NCBI GenBank assembly: GCA_937996235.1
Contig: CALKVK010000017.1
Coordinates: forward strand, 1 to 64,000
Direction: 5' to 3'
Source: an uncultured bacterium
GTDB taxonomy: Bacteria > Planctomycetota > JAJSAM01 > JAJVHW01
Length of the DNA: 64,000 bases
Positions within the stretch are counted from its first letter, which is position 1, and each line of letters begins with the position of its first letter. Below are positions 6,241 to 13,678 of the stretch, one piece after another. The translations under genes were made by a program, and so were the position numbers. The notes below the pieces were generated by a model. The model did no database searches. It saw only the letters and a list, made by a program, of their open reading frames with translations, and had not been told where the DNA came from.

Positions 6241-6310
6241 GCGTAACCAAACCCGCCGCTGGAGCCGACGAGCGGCGGGGGCGCGCGCTCGGCCGGGGCG
6301 GTGCACTCGC
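6241..6310 (+). repeat. Truncated attC of cassette 13 (left half only)
   Basis: R'' GCGTAAC 6241-6247 and the left arm (with GCTGGAGCCG in place of GCTGCAGCCG) run into the loop up to GGTGCACTC. The right arm and R' core are absent. Four bases later the GGGGACAGGG end of the MITE-like repeat begins. The array therefore ends here by truncation. Confidence 0.82.
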
Positions 6311-6313
6311 GGT

Positions 6314-6551
6314 GGGGACAGGGCTGCCTTCTTGCCTTTACCTCGCAGAGGAAGCGGCCGGGCGCGCTTCCCATCCCGCCGCCCGCCCGCCTCGTACCGC
6401 TTGGCGACCGCGTGAGGCTGCGTCGAGGCTGGGTCGAGCCGGGGGACGGCCGGCTTCGGGCCACGACCTGCAGCGCTGAAGACGTCGCCGCGCGCGCGGG
6501 TCCCCCGCACCGGGGCGGCGGACGCGAAAGGCAGAGGGGCAGCCCTGTCCC
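6314..6551. mobile_element. MITE-like repeat, copy 1
   Basis: A ~238-bp non-coding element. It opens with GGGGACAGGGCTGCC and ends with GGCAGCCCTGTCCC, near-perfect terminal inverted repeats. A second, highly similar copy lies at 8047-8286 in the same orientation; about 150 bp of the interior (from about CGTACCGCTTGGCGACCGCG to CACCGGGGCGG) is nearly identical. No transposase gene is present. Small palindromic elements of this kind are typically mobilised in trans by IS or REP-associated transposases. It interrupts the last attC site. Confidence 0.72.
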
Positions 6552-6585
6552 GGCTTCGAAGGGGCAGCCCTGTCCCGGCTTCGAA
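6536..6585. repeat. Tandem duplication of the repeat terminus (2 x 25 bp)
   Basis: The 25-bp unit beginning GGGGCAGCCCTGTCCCGG and ending CTTCGAA occurs twice back to back (6536-6560 and 6561-6585). The first unit contains the right terminal inverted repeat of the MITE-like element, so the duplication may be a trace of a transposition or slippage event at its end. Confidence 0.8.
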
Positions 6586-6949
6586 GTGCCATGTCCGCGC
6601 CCCCGCCGTTCCACGCCTACTCTACGAATCGGCCGGGACGGGGTTTCTCAACAGGCTGCTAGGCTGCGGATGACGTTGCTCGGAAACTCGCCCGCGCGCA
6701 CGCCAGCGACCGGCAGCCGGCGAATGTGCTCGAGCGTGTTGTAATCCAGGCTCCGCCCGCCCGCGTGACCATTCCCGGAGTATCGCAGGCCGAGAATGAG
6801 CACTCGTCTAAGGTATACTCTCATTAGTAGGATCGACGGCCCCAATCGCACTCGATACGATAGAGGAGTCGGACCCGCCTCACCGATGCAGTGGATGCGC
6901 GCGGGCGCGCCAGCTAACGAGCTGATAATCGCTCACCGCCTCGCCACTT
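6586..6949. other. Gene-free stretch between repeat and immunity-like gene
   Basis: About 360 bp of less GC-rich sequence. No convincing ORF: a 67-codon reverse frame (6851-6648) has only a GTG start and no recognisable family. A short inverted pair AATGAG/CTCATT surrounds TATAC at about 6795-6825. It is downstream of both reverse-strand genes, so it could hold their 3' untranslated region or terminator, but no clear terminator stem is visible. Confidence 0.4.
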
Positions 6950-7552
6950 TCAGCACGGCACCGCAGAGAGCAGGCCGCCCATCGCCGCACGCTCCTCGAT
7001 CAACTTCCGACCCGGGAGCGACCCAGACCCCTGGGCCGCGGCCAACCACTCGATGTCGAGGATCAAGCGCCAAGCCTCCAGCGACTTGACGACGTCCCCG
7101 AACCGGTACTCGATCTCGCTCGGCGCGCCGCGATTCCAGCGAGCTCGCCGATCGAGGAACCACTCTTCCGCCAAGAAAAGATACTCTTCGATCGCATTCT
7201 CAAATGAGTCCGAACTGGGCTGACCTTCATGAAACACGACGCGGCAGACGAGAGTCACGAGGTGGCCTACCGAACCGAATTCATCAGGCGTAATGACCTC
7301 GAGCAGATCTGCCGCGTCCGATTCACTCTGTGCGCGACCGTCAGTCACCGACTCCGTCGACGCCAAGAGGTAGCGCATGCAGGCCTCCACGCGCGCCCAC
7401 TGGTCCCACCGATCAGGCCCAACTTCGCGACGAAGGTCCTCACTCATGGAACCCCACGCGCGCGCAGCGCAGAGAACAACCAAGCGTCGACGAGCATCTC
7501 CATCAAGCCCGCCGAGCGCATCATTCATGCACCGAAAAACTAAGTCGCGCAT
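6950..7552 (-). CDS. Putative immunity protein of the adjacent toxin fragment
   Basis: 200 residues, acidic and mostly helical, no signal peptide or membrane segment. Distinct parts are an N-terminal helix bundle (RRRLVVLCAARAWGSMSEDL) and a C-terminal EYRFGDVVKSLEAWRLILD (about residues 148-166). It starts 41 bp downstream of the toxin-like gene on the same strand, the usual toxin-then-immunity order. Base composition is less GC-rich than flanking chromosome, as in the toxin fragment, which fits joint acquisition. No Imm family is recognised, so the role rests on context only; it may be an unrelated hypothetical. Confidence 0.5.
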   Translation of the reverse strand: MRDLVFRCMNDALGGLDGDARRRLVVLCAARAWGSMSEDLRREVGPDRWDQWARVEACMRYLLASTESVTDGRAQSESDAADLLEVITPDEFGSVGHLVTLVCRVVFHEGQPSSDSFENAIEEYLFLAEEWFLDRRARWNRGAPSEIEYRFGDVVKSLEAWRLILDIEWLAAAQGSGSLPGRKLIEERAAMGGLLSAVPC

Positions 7553-7593
7553 ACCATTAGCTTAGCCTACTGCGACGCCGCGAACTCAACTGT

Positions 7594-8025
7594 TTATCCG
7601 ATGGCTGTCTTGAGCTTGCCCTTGGTGCTCATGAACTCGCCCACGACGAACTGCTCAATCACCTCGCCACCGGCATCCTTCACAAGAGCCAGGCAGTTCC
7701 GCCCCGCAGGGCCACAGACTTCCCGGCTAGTCGCCATATTTGTTTCCTTGTAGCCTCGCTCCTTCGCCCAGAACAGGATCTGGGCTTCAGCATCTGCTGC
7801 ACCTCCCTTCTGCATATCCAAGAACGCCTTGAACTCGTCTGAACCAATCATATCTGTGCGCACGACGGTCGCTCGAGCCGCTTTCGCACTCCGCAGAACG
7901 CGACCTGCGACGCTACTCGCGGCCTCAGGCCTCCCCGCTATGGGGGTCGCGCCAGTCGCGCCAGTCGCGACAACGCGCCTTGCCCTCGTCACGCCTGGCA
8001 CAACTGTTCGCTCCAAGTCGGCCAC
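7594..8025 (-). CDS. Polymorphic-toxin C-terminal fragment, deaminase-like (tentative)
   Basis: 143 residues from GTG at 8025. The frame stays open upstream to 8070, where it ends at a stop inside the MITE-like repeat, so the true N-terminus was probably cut off by that element. Residues 1-55 look like an Ala/Thr-rich linker. Residues 62-143 form a compact domain with DAEAQILFWAKERG (residues 78-91), then SREVCGPAGRNC (100-111) and a final strand EVIEQFVV. The order x-A-E-helix then two cysteines resembles zinc-dependent nucleic-acid deaminase toxins (HxE ... PCxxC). However, His is replaced by Asp and the cysteines are seven residues apart rather than three, so the enzymatic call is uncertain. 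No delivery domain remains. Confidence 0.5.
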   Translation of the reverse strand: MADLERTVVPGVTRARRVVATGATGATPIAGRPEAASSVAGRVLRSAKAARATVVRTDMIGSDEFKAFLDMQKGGAADAEAQILFWAKERGYKETNMATSREVCGPAGRNCLALVKDAGGEVIEQFVVGEFMSTKGKLKTAIG

Positions 8026-8046
8026 CGCTACTGTTCGCTTTGCAGT

Positions 8047-8286
8047 GGGGACAGGGCCGCCTTGTTGCCTTTACCTCGCAGAGTCAGCGGCCGGTCGCGC
8101 GTCCCATTCCGCAGCCCGCGCGCGCCTCGTACCGCTTGGCGACCGCGTGAGGCTGCGTCGAGGCTGGGTCGAGCCGGGGGACGGCCGGCTTCGGGCCACG
8201 ACCTGCAGCGCTGAAGACGTCGCCGCGCGCGCGGGTCCCCCGCACCGGGGCGGCAAACGCGAAAGGCAGAGGAGCAGCCTTGTCCC
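8047..8286. mobile_element. MITE-like repeat, copy 2
   Basis: A ~240-bp element matching 6314-6551 in the same orientation, starting GGGGACAGGGCCGCC and ending GCAGCCTTGTCCC. Its terminal inverted repeats are more diverged than in copy 1. It abuts the 5' end of the toxin fragment, whose frame runs into it. With copy 1 it brackets the toxin/immunity block as direct repeats. Confidence 0.72.
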
Positions 8287-8339
8287 GGCTCCGAGCGACG
8301 GTCTCTTGACGGCTCCTCAGCGGATGGTCCGATGTGGGG

Positions 8340-10532
8340 ATGCGCCGCCCGCTCCTCGCTCTGCCGCTCCTCGCGGTCTTCGGTGCGCCGGCGTCTGCCG
8401 ACGACGGCCTGCGACCGGGCGAGACCGTCCGGGTCAGCAGCGACGTGTTCCCGGGTGCGGTTCCGGAGACGGAGGACGGCCTGCCCACGCTCTGGCCGGT
8501 GCGCATCATCGACGCCTGGACTGGTAGACCGATCCCCGGCGCAACGGTGCGCGTTCCCAATCACAACGTCGGCGGCTCGGCGCCCGAGGACATCTTCGAC
8601 CGCTGCTCCGGCACGGCCGACCGCGACGGCTGGGTCCGGCTGCCCTGGAAGGAGGCGCGGCGGTTCCACGACTACATCGTCGCCGACGCGCCTGGCTACG
8701 CGCCCAATCCGCTCTGCAAGTTCGAAGCACCGTCCTGCCAACTGGTTCCGGGCACCGACGTGCCCGTCCAGATCCTCGACTTCACTGGCCAGCCGGTCGC
8801 GGACGCGCGCGTCGCGCTGAACCTCGGTTGCGGCCACATCCCGGAGCAGCGGCACGCCGTCACCGACGCACAGGGCCGCGCGGTCCTGGGATCGATGGAC
8901 CCGACGGTCGCGTGGCGGAACCCTTCGTGCATCTGGCTCGAGTGCTCGCGGCTCGATCAGGGGCCTGCGATCCTCTCGGCGGTCTGGCGCCCGGGCGATG
9001 CGCCCGTGCCGGTCTACTGCGATCCGGGGATCGTGGTCTTCGGACGCGTACTCGGGCCGGACGGGAAGCCCGTCGAGAACGCGGTCGTGGGTGCCGACGA
9101 CCGGGAGCGGCCATGGATGCGCACCGGCGCCGACGGCCGCTTCCGCCTCGTCGGCGTGGAGCCGTGGACGCGGATCGACGTCTATCCGACGTACAGCCGC
9201 GAGGAGCCGATGACCTGGTTCTACGCGCCCCCGGAAGGGGTCGAGCGCACGTTCGTGCTCGGGTCTGCGGAGTCCGGCGCCGAACTCGAGGTGACGCTGC
9301 TCGGGGCGGCGGGGGAGCCGGCCGTGGGAGCGCGCGTCGTCGCGGTGCGATCCAGCGACGGATTCACCGTACCGCGCATGTCCGATTCGACGGGCTGGGC
9401 GGGGTTCTCGCTGCCCCCCGGCCACTACGAGGTCGAGGTGCACGGTGCCCTCGGAGCATGGGGTGCCGCGCGCGGCGCGGTCGATCTGGAGGAGGGCGGT
9501 ACGGCGTCACTGACCCTCACCGTGCCGCGGCGAACGACGGTGCGCGTGGACGCAGCGCGCGTGAAGGATCTGAGAGTGCGATTGTGTACCGCGCGCGAGT
9601 ACAAGGAGCTCAAGCCGGCGGCGATCGACGGTCAGGACGTCGCAGTGCCGACCGACGAGCCTGCCGCGTTCCTCGTGTGGGGTCACGAGCGCGGCGAACT
9701 CGTCGCCAACATCATTCATGTGCCGCGGCAGCCCCCCGACGACGATGCGCCCCTGGTCCTGGACTGGGTCCCGACGACGCGTGTGACCGCGCGCCTCGTG
9801 GGGCCCGATGGCAGCTCAGCCCTTGGGCATCTCAGCGTCGTGCGCTTCCGCAATCGGTCGGGGTGGCGCTCGCTCGGCGAGGACACCGACGCAACATCGA
9901 CGCCAAGTGAGGAGACGCGTCTCTCCGGGACACTGGACTGGACCGCGAAGCCGGACGACCCGGGGCTCGCACCGGCATTTGGGACGCTTCGCATCGACGA
10001 ACGCGGCAAGCCCGTGGATCTCGGCGAGGTCCAGTTCCGCGCTGCCCACGGCTCCGCGCTCCAACTGGAGCTTCCGCCTGGGAGCTCCGCGGAGGGCGCG
10101 ATGGCGACCGTCACGCTGCCGTTGGAAAAGTTCAAATGGCAGGGAGTGATCCGGAGCGACAACTCCCTCGGCATCGACCTGTCGTGGTTGGTTCCCGGCG
10201 ACGTCCTGACCGTCTCCGTCCCAGGACCTCTCGTGCCGCGGGACTTTCGCGTCGACGCAGCCGGGTCATGGATCGTGCGCTGGCCCGACACGTCGCTCCG
10301 GATCCACGCCGTCGACGAAGCGGGCGCGCCGATCCCGGACGCTTCCGTTCGGCTCGACGACCCGGTCGTCACGTCCGAGACGACCGGCGCGGGCGCGCTC
10401 CTGCTCGGCATTCCGCCTGGAACCCACGAGGTCTTGGTGGCCGCCGACGGGTATCTCGCGAAGATCCTGACGCTCACGCTCGCCGAGGGCGATCCGCGCG
10501 AGGTCCGCGTCCAGTTGCCGGTACGCGACTGA
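8340..10532 (+). CDS. Secreted protein with carboxypeptidase-regulatory-like domains
   Basis: 730 residues from ATG at 8340 (the frame is also open to a GTG at 8334). The N-terminal MRRPLLALPLLAVFGAPASA is a signal peptide cut near residue 20. The mature part is a chain of Ig-like beta-sandwich domains of the carboxypeptidase-regulatory type: RIIDAWTGRPIPGATVRVP (around 55-75), VQILDFTGQPVADARVALN (around 145), VFGRVLGPDGKPVENAVVG (around 235) and a last IHAVDEAGAPIPDASVRLD (around 660). Such domains are non-catalytic; in large-genome soil and aquatic bacteria they form surface or periplasmic structural proteins. Six or more cysteines in the first 250 residues may form disulfides. It is convergent with the next gene (27-bp gap) and is the first ordinary chromosomal gene after the repeat-flanked island. 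Confidence 0.85.
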   Translation: MRRPLLALPLLAVFGAPASADDGLRPGETVRVSSDVFPGAVPETEDGLPTLWPVRIIDAWTGRPIPGATVRVPNHNVGGSAPEDIFDRCSGTADRDGWVRLPWKEARRFHDYIVADAPGYAPNPLCKFEAPSCQLVPGTDVPVQILDFTGQPVADARVALNLGCGHIPEQRHAVTDAQGRAVLGSMDPTVAWRNPSCIWLECSRLDQGPAILSAVWRPGDAPVPVYCDPGIVVFGRVLGPDGKPVENAVVGADDRERPWMRTGADGRFRLVGVEPWTRIDVYPTYSREEPMTWFYAPPEGVERTFVLGSAESGAELEVTLLGAAGEPAVGARVVAVRSSDGFTVPRMSDSTGWAGFSLPPGHYEVEVHGALGAWGAARGAVDLEEGGTASLTLTVPRRTTVRVDAARVKDLRVRLCTAREYKELKPAAIDGQDVAVPTDEPAAFLVWGHERGELVANIIHVPRQPPDDDAPLVLDWVPTTRVTARLVGPDGSSALGHLSVVRFRNRSGWRSLGEDTDATSTPSEETRLSGTLDWTAKPDDPGLAPAFGTLRIDERGKPVDLGEVQFRAAHGSALQLELPPGSSAEGAMATVTLPLEKFKWQGVIRSDNSLGIDLSWLVPGDVLTVSVPGPLVPRDFRVDAAGSWIVRWPDTSLRIHAVDEAGAPIPDASVRLDDPVVTSETTGAGALLLGIPPGTHEVLVAADGYLAKILTLTLAEGDPREVRVQLPVRD

Positions 10533-10559
10533 GCGCCGCATGCGGTCCGCCCCCCTCGC

Positions 10560-13500
10560 CTACCTCCGCGGGGTCAGGAACGTCACCAGCGCCAGGAGGG
10601 CCAGGCCGAGGACGGGGGTGCTGAGGATGCGCGGGCGGCCGCGCTTCTCGCCGAGGAGCGTCAGGCCGGGGCGGTCGAGCGTCTCGACGAGCACGTCGGG
10701 GCCGGCCTCGCGCGCGACGCCGGCGTCCTCGTCGTGGTCGAGGAAGGCGATCAGCTCGAAGCGCGGGTCCGGCCGGCCGCGGTCGTCCGCCCACATGCGC
10801 ACGAACTCGAGCGCGGGCAGGGTGCGGCGGCCCATGATCTCGACGGGCTCGATGCGGATGTCGCTCGCGTACGCCTGATACACGACCTCGGTGCAGACGA
10901 GCTTGTCGGTCGAGAAGAAGTCGAAGTCGAAGTCGTAGGGCTTGCCCTGGTGCGAGAAGGCGCGCGCGACCGCCTCCGCGATGCGCTCCTGCGGCAGGCG
11001 CGGACGCAGCACGCAGACGGCGTCCGCCTCGCCGACCGAGTGCTCGAGCGACGTGAAGACGACGCCTTCGGACATCGCCTCGAGCACGGCGTAACGGTGT
11101 CCGCCCTCGTCGGGGCGCGCGAGCTCGGCGCGACGCGGCGCGACGCGCGGGTCGTCGGCGATGCCGAGCTCGCGCAGCCCGTCGAGCCCGCCGTGGTAGA
11201 GCGCGGCGTGTGGCCAGAAGCCCGGCAGGAACGCGTTCGAGAGATACCAGTTGCGGCGCTCGATCAGGATGTCGCCCGGGCGGAGCTGCGTGCGCAGGTG
11301 CTCGACCTGCTCCTCGGTGATCAGCCCCGGACGGTCCGGGCGCTCGCGCACCTTCGTGTCGCCGATCCACGTCGAGATCGCGGCCGAGACGACGTAGCGC
11401 GCGGTGTCGGCGCGCGTGGTCGCGGCCGCGACGGCGGTGTCGAGCTCGTACTTCGCGAAGCGCTCGGAGAGCGAGGCGACGACGCCGGTACCGCGGCGCG
11501 CGCGTTCGGCGATGCGCGGCCACGGCCTGTCGCCCGGCAGCGCGCCGTCGCGCTGCAGGCGCTCGAACTGCGCGACGCCCTCGGCGAGGCGGTCGAGCGC
11601 CGTGCGGTCCGAGAGCGTCGCGCGGATGTCGTCGTAGAGGCCGGCCGGGATGCCGCGCGCGGGGTCGGCTTCGTTGAGCTTCGGGACGGCGCGGTCGTCG
11701 CCCGCGAAGGTGTCGACGAACTGCATGCCCCGCGCGCACGCCTCGACGAGCGCCGTGTGCGCGAGCAGGAACGCCTGCGCGCGCTCGCGCGGCGTGCGCG
11801 TGTCGGGCGACTCGCGGTAGTACCACGCGAGACGCAGGAGACCCTCGCGGCAGGTCAGGAACTGCGCGAGGCAGTCGTGGACGGCCGCGTCGTCGGCGGG
11901 CGCGTACCAGTCGCGGCGGCCCGTGCGGAAGTCGAGGCGCAGCTCCTGCGAACGCGCGTCCACGGCGGCGAGCGCGTCCACGTAGCCGAGCAGCGCGGCG
12001 GCGTCGGCTTCGAGCCGATGCGCCGCGCGCTCCTCGGCGAGCCGCATCCACGGCGACGGGCGCTCCACGAGCGCGCGCGCGGTGCCCGGCCGCACGCCCG
12101 CGAGCAGCCACGCGAAGGCGAGCGCGAGGAGCGTGAAGGCGACCGCGCGCACGCGGCGTCGCGACCGTGCGCGCTGCTCGGCGAGGCGCAGCGGCGACGC
12201 GTCGGTCGGGACGATCGGCCGCCCGGTCTCGGCCTCGTAGCGCAGCAGCCCCTCCTGCATGAGCCACAGCAGCCGCTCCCGCGCGACCGCGGCGCGGGCG
12301 AGGGCGCGGCGTCTCACGAACGCGGGCGCCAGCGCGACGAAGCGCCGCCGCCACGCGTACGCGCGGCGGCGGTACCAGTTCGTGCCGAACGCCGCGAGCA
12401 CGAGCGCGACGCAGAACGCGCCCGTCGCCTGCGCGCTCTGCGACCACTCGAAGAAGAGCCAGGTGAGCAGGCCCCAGAACGCCGGGAACGTGAACAGCCC
12501 GAACACGAGCCGCGCGACGGGCAGCGCGACATCGCTCCCGTCGCGCCGGCACCACATGCGCCCGAGCGCGTCGGCGAGGCGCGCGGGCACGTACGACGTC
12601 AGCATGCCCGCGACGTAGACGGGCAGCCCGAGCACGAGCTGCAGGCCGATGCCCGTCAGCTCGAGCGTCCACTGTCCGGGCCGCTGCCGCAGCGCGAGCG
12701 CGGCGCGACCGACGCCCGCCTCGTCGGCGGCACGGACGTACGCGGCGTGGCGCGCGCGGACGTTGCCGATCAGCTCCGGGTCGGTCGCCGTGTAGTGGTT
12801 GAGGCAGCGCGCGATCGCGGCCTCGACCTCGGCGCGCGGCGCGGGGACGACGTCGTCGCCGCCGCCCCTGCGGTGGTCCTCCCAGAGCGCGGCGAGGTCG
12901 GCGACGAGCGGCTCGAGGTCGGGCGCGTCGAGGTGCACCATCAGCGGCACGAGCGCCTCGCGGATCCGCTGCTGCGCGACGGGGATCGCCTCGCTGCGCG
13001 GCCGCCCGCGCAGGTCGGAGACGCCGAACGGCGCGCCGATGCGGACGTGCGCCTCGCCGCGGAACGCGAGCCGCGGGCGGTAGGTGAGACCGACGGGCAC
13101 GACGGCCACGCCGAGCGCGCCGTCGCTCTCCTCCTCGGCCTGCAGCGCGATGCGGCCCGCGCCCGCCTTCACGTACTGGAGCGACGGCTCGGTGTGCGAG
13201 AAGCCCTCGGGGAAGAGCGCGCACACCTCGCCCGCGTGGAGCGCATCGACGAACGCACGGTACGTGTCGCGGTTGCGCGCGCGGCGCGCGCCGTCGCTCT
13301 CGTCGCCGGCGGCCTCCGCGGCGACGTCCTGCGGGCGGTGCACCGGCACGGCGCCGAGGCGCCGCAGCAGCGGGCCCCAGAGGCGCGAGCGGAAGAGCGG
13401 CTCCTTCGCCCCGAAGCGCACCGGCCGCGGGACCGCGAGCAGGAGCGCCGCGGCGTCGAGCAGCGAGTTCGGGTGGTTGACGACGAGGAGCGCCGGGCCG

Positions 13501-13604
13501 CTCTGCGGCACGTGCTCGCGTCCGGCGACGCGGAACGAGCGGAACGTGACGCGCACCGCGCACCACGCGAGCGCCCGGACGAGGCGCCACCAGAAGCGCG
13601 ACAT
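10560..13604 (-). CDS. PlsC-type acyltransferase fused to YiiX-like NlpC/P60 cysteine hydrolase
   Basis: 1014 residues. Residues about 20-230 are a glycerolphosphate-type acyltransferase: NHPNSLLD (about 41-48, the HxxxxD catalytic block) and FPEGFSHTEP (about 127-136). The middle (about 310-420 and 485-505) contains several membrane helices. Residues about 770-910 are a permuted papain-like YiiX/NlpC-P60 domain: PGDILIERRN, the histidine of WPHAALYHGG and the cysteine of CTEVVYQAY (about 904). A final hydrophobic helix ends the chain. The two enzymes are normally separate proteins. A joint role in acylating and de-acylating (or amide-cleaving) an envelope lipid or lipoprotein is inference. 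On the upstream side TAGCCT lies six bases before ATG, which suggests a leaderless transcript. Confidence 0.85.
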   Translation of the reverse strand: MSRFWWRLVRALAWCAVRVTFRSFRVAGREHVPQSGPALLVVNHPNSLLDAAALLLAVPRPVRFGAKEPLFRSRLWGPLLRRLGAVPVHRPQDVAAEAAGDESDGARRARNRDTYRAFVDALHAGEVCALFPEGFSHTEPSLQYVKAGAGRIALQAEEESDGALGVAVVPVGLTYRPRLAFRGEAHVRIGAPFGVSDLRGRPRSEAIPVAQQRIREALVPLMVHLDAPDLEPLVADLAALWEDHRRGGGDDVVPAPRAEVEAAIARCLNHYTATDPELIGNVRARHAAYVRAADEAGVGRAALALRQRPGQWTLELTGIGLQLVLGLPVYVAGMLTSYVPARLADALGRMWCRRDGSDVALPVARLVFGLFTFPAFWGLLTWLFFEWSQSAQATGAFCVALVLAAFGTNWYRRRAYAWRRRFVALAPAFVRRRALARAAVARERLLWLMQEGLLRYEAETGRPIVPTDASPLRLAEQRARSRRRVRAVAFTLLALAFAWLLAGVRPGTARALVERPSPWMRLAEERAAHRLEADAAALLGYVDALAAVDARSQELRLDFRTGRRDWYAPADDAAVHDCLAQFLTCREGLLRLAWYYRESPDTRTPRERAQAFLLAHTALVEACARGMQFVDTFAGDDRAVPKLNEADPARGIPAGLYDDIRATLSDRTALDRLAEGVAQFERLQRDGALPGDRPWPRIAERARRGTGVVASLSERFAKYELDTAVAAATTRADTARYVVSAAISTWIGDTKVRERPDRPGLITEEQVEHLRTQLRPGDILIERRNWYLSNAFLPGFWPHAALYHGGLDGLRELGIADDPRVAPRRAELARPDEGGHRYAVLEAMSEGVVFTSLEHSVGEADAVCVLRPRLPQERIAEAVARAFSHQGKPYDFDFDFFSTDKLVCTEVVYQAYASDIRIEPVEIMGRRTLPALEFVRMWADDRGRPDPRFELIAFLDHDEDAGVAREAGPDVLVETLDRPGLTLLGEKRGRPRILSTPVLGLALLALVTFLTPRR

Positions 13605-13678
13605 ACGCTCAGGCTATCGGCGGCGCGGCGCGTCGGCTTGCGTCGCGCGGCGCCGCGCCCGGGCGAAGGGCGACGGCG

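Larger units (their letters stand above)
1..6310 (+). mobile_element. Integron gene-cassette array (13 cassettes, no integrase in window)
   Basis: A run of small ORFs, each followed by a ~96-101 bp element that starts with RYYYAAC and ends with GTTRRRY, as in integron attC sites. The two arms form an imperfect inverted repeat (GCCGCTGCAGCCGACGAGCG against the reverse complement of CGCTCGCGGCTGAGCGGC). The left arm carries one extra G and one extra A, which fit the extrahelical bases that set strand choice in folded attC. Each cassette's opening GTTxxxx matches the reverse complement of its own closing xxxxAAC, as expected for excised circles: GTTAGCC/GGCTAAC (cassettes 1, 2), GTTATGC/GCATAAC (3), GTTAGGC/GCCTAAC (4, 6, 7, 10, 11), GTTAGGT/ACCTAAC (5, 8, 9), GTTCGGC/GCCGAAC (12). 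The integrase and attI, if present, lie left of the window; otherwise this is an integrase-less (CALIN) array. Confidence 0.93.

Noticed and set aside
1..6310. CRISPR-like reading of the regular repeats
   Set aside because: Repeats are ~100 bp imperfect palindromes separated by ORFs of 250-460 bp, with matched ends per unit. This fits attC sites and not CRISPR repeats and spacers.
6648..6851. A 67-codon reverse ORF next to the toxin/immunity block
   Set aside because: GTG start without ribosome binding site and no recognisable family. It lies downstream of the operon and is more likely untranslated.
8071..8256. A reverse ORF inside the MITE-like element, present in both copies
   Set aside because: Ser/Arg/Pro-rich with no family. 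Conservation is explained by the DNA repeat, and the frame is not kept through the element ends.
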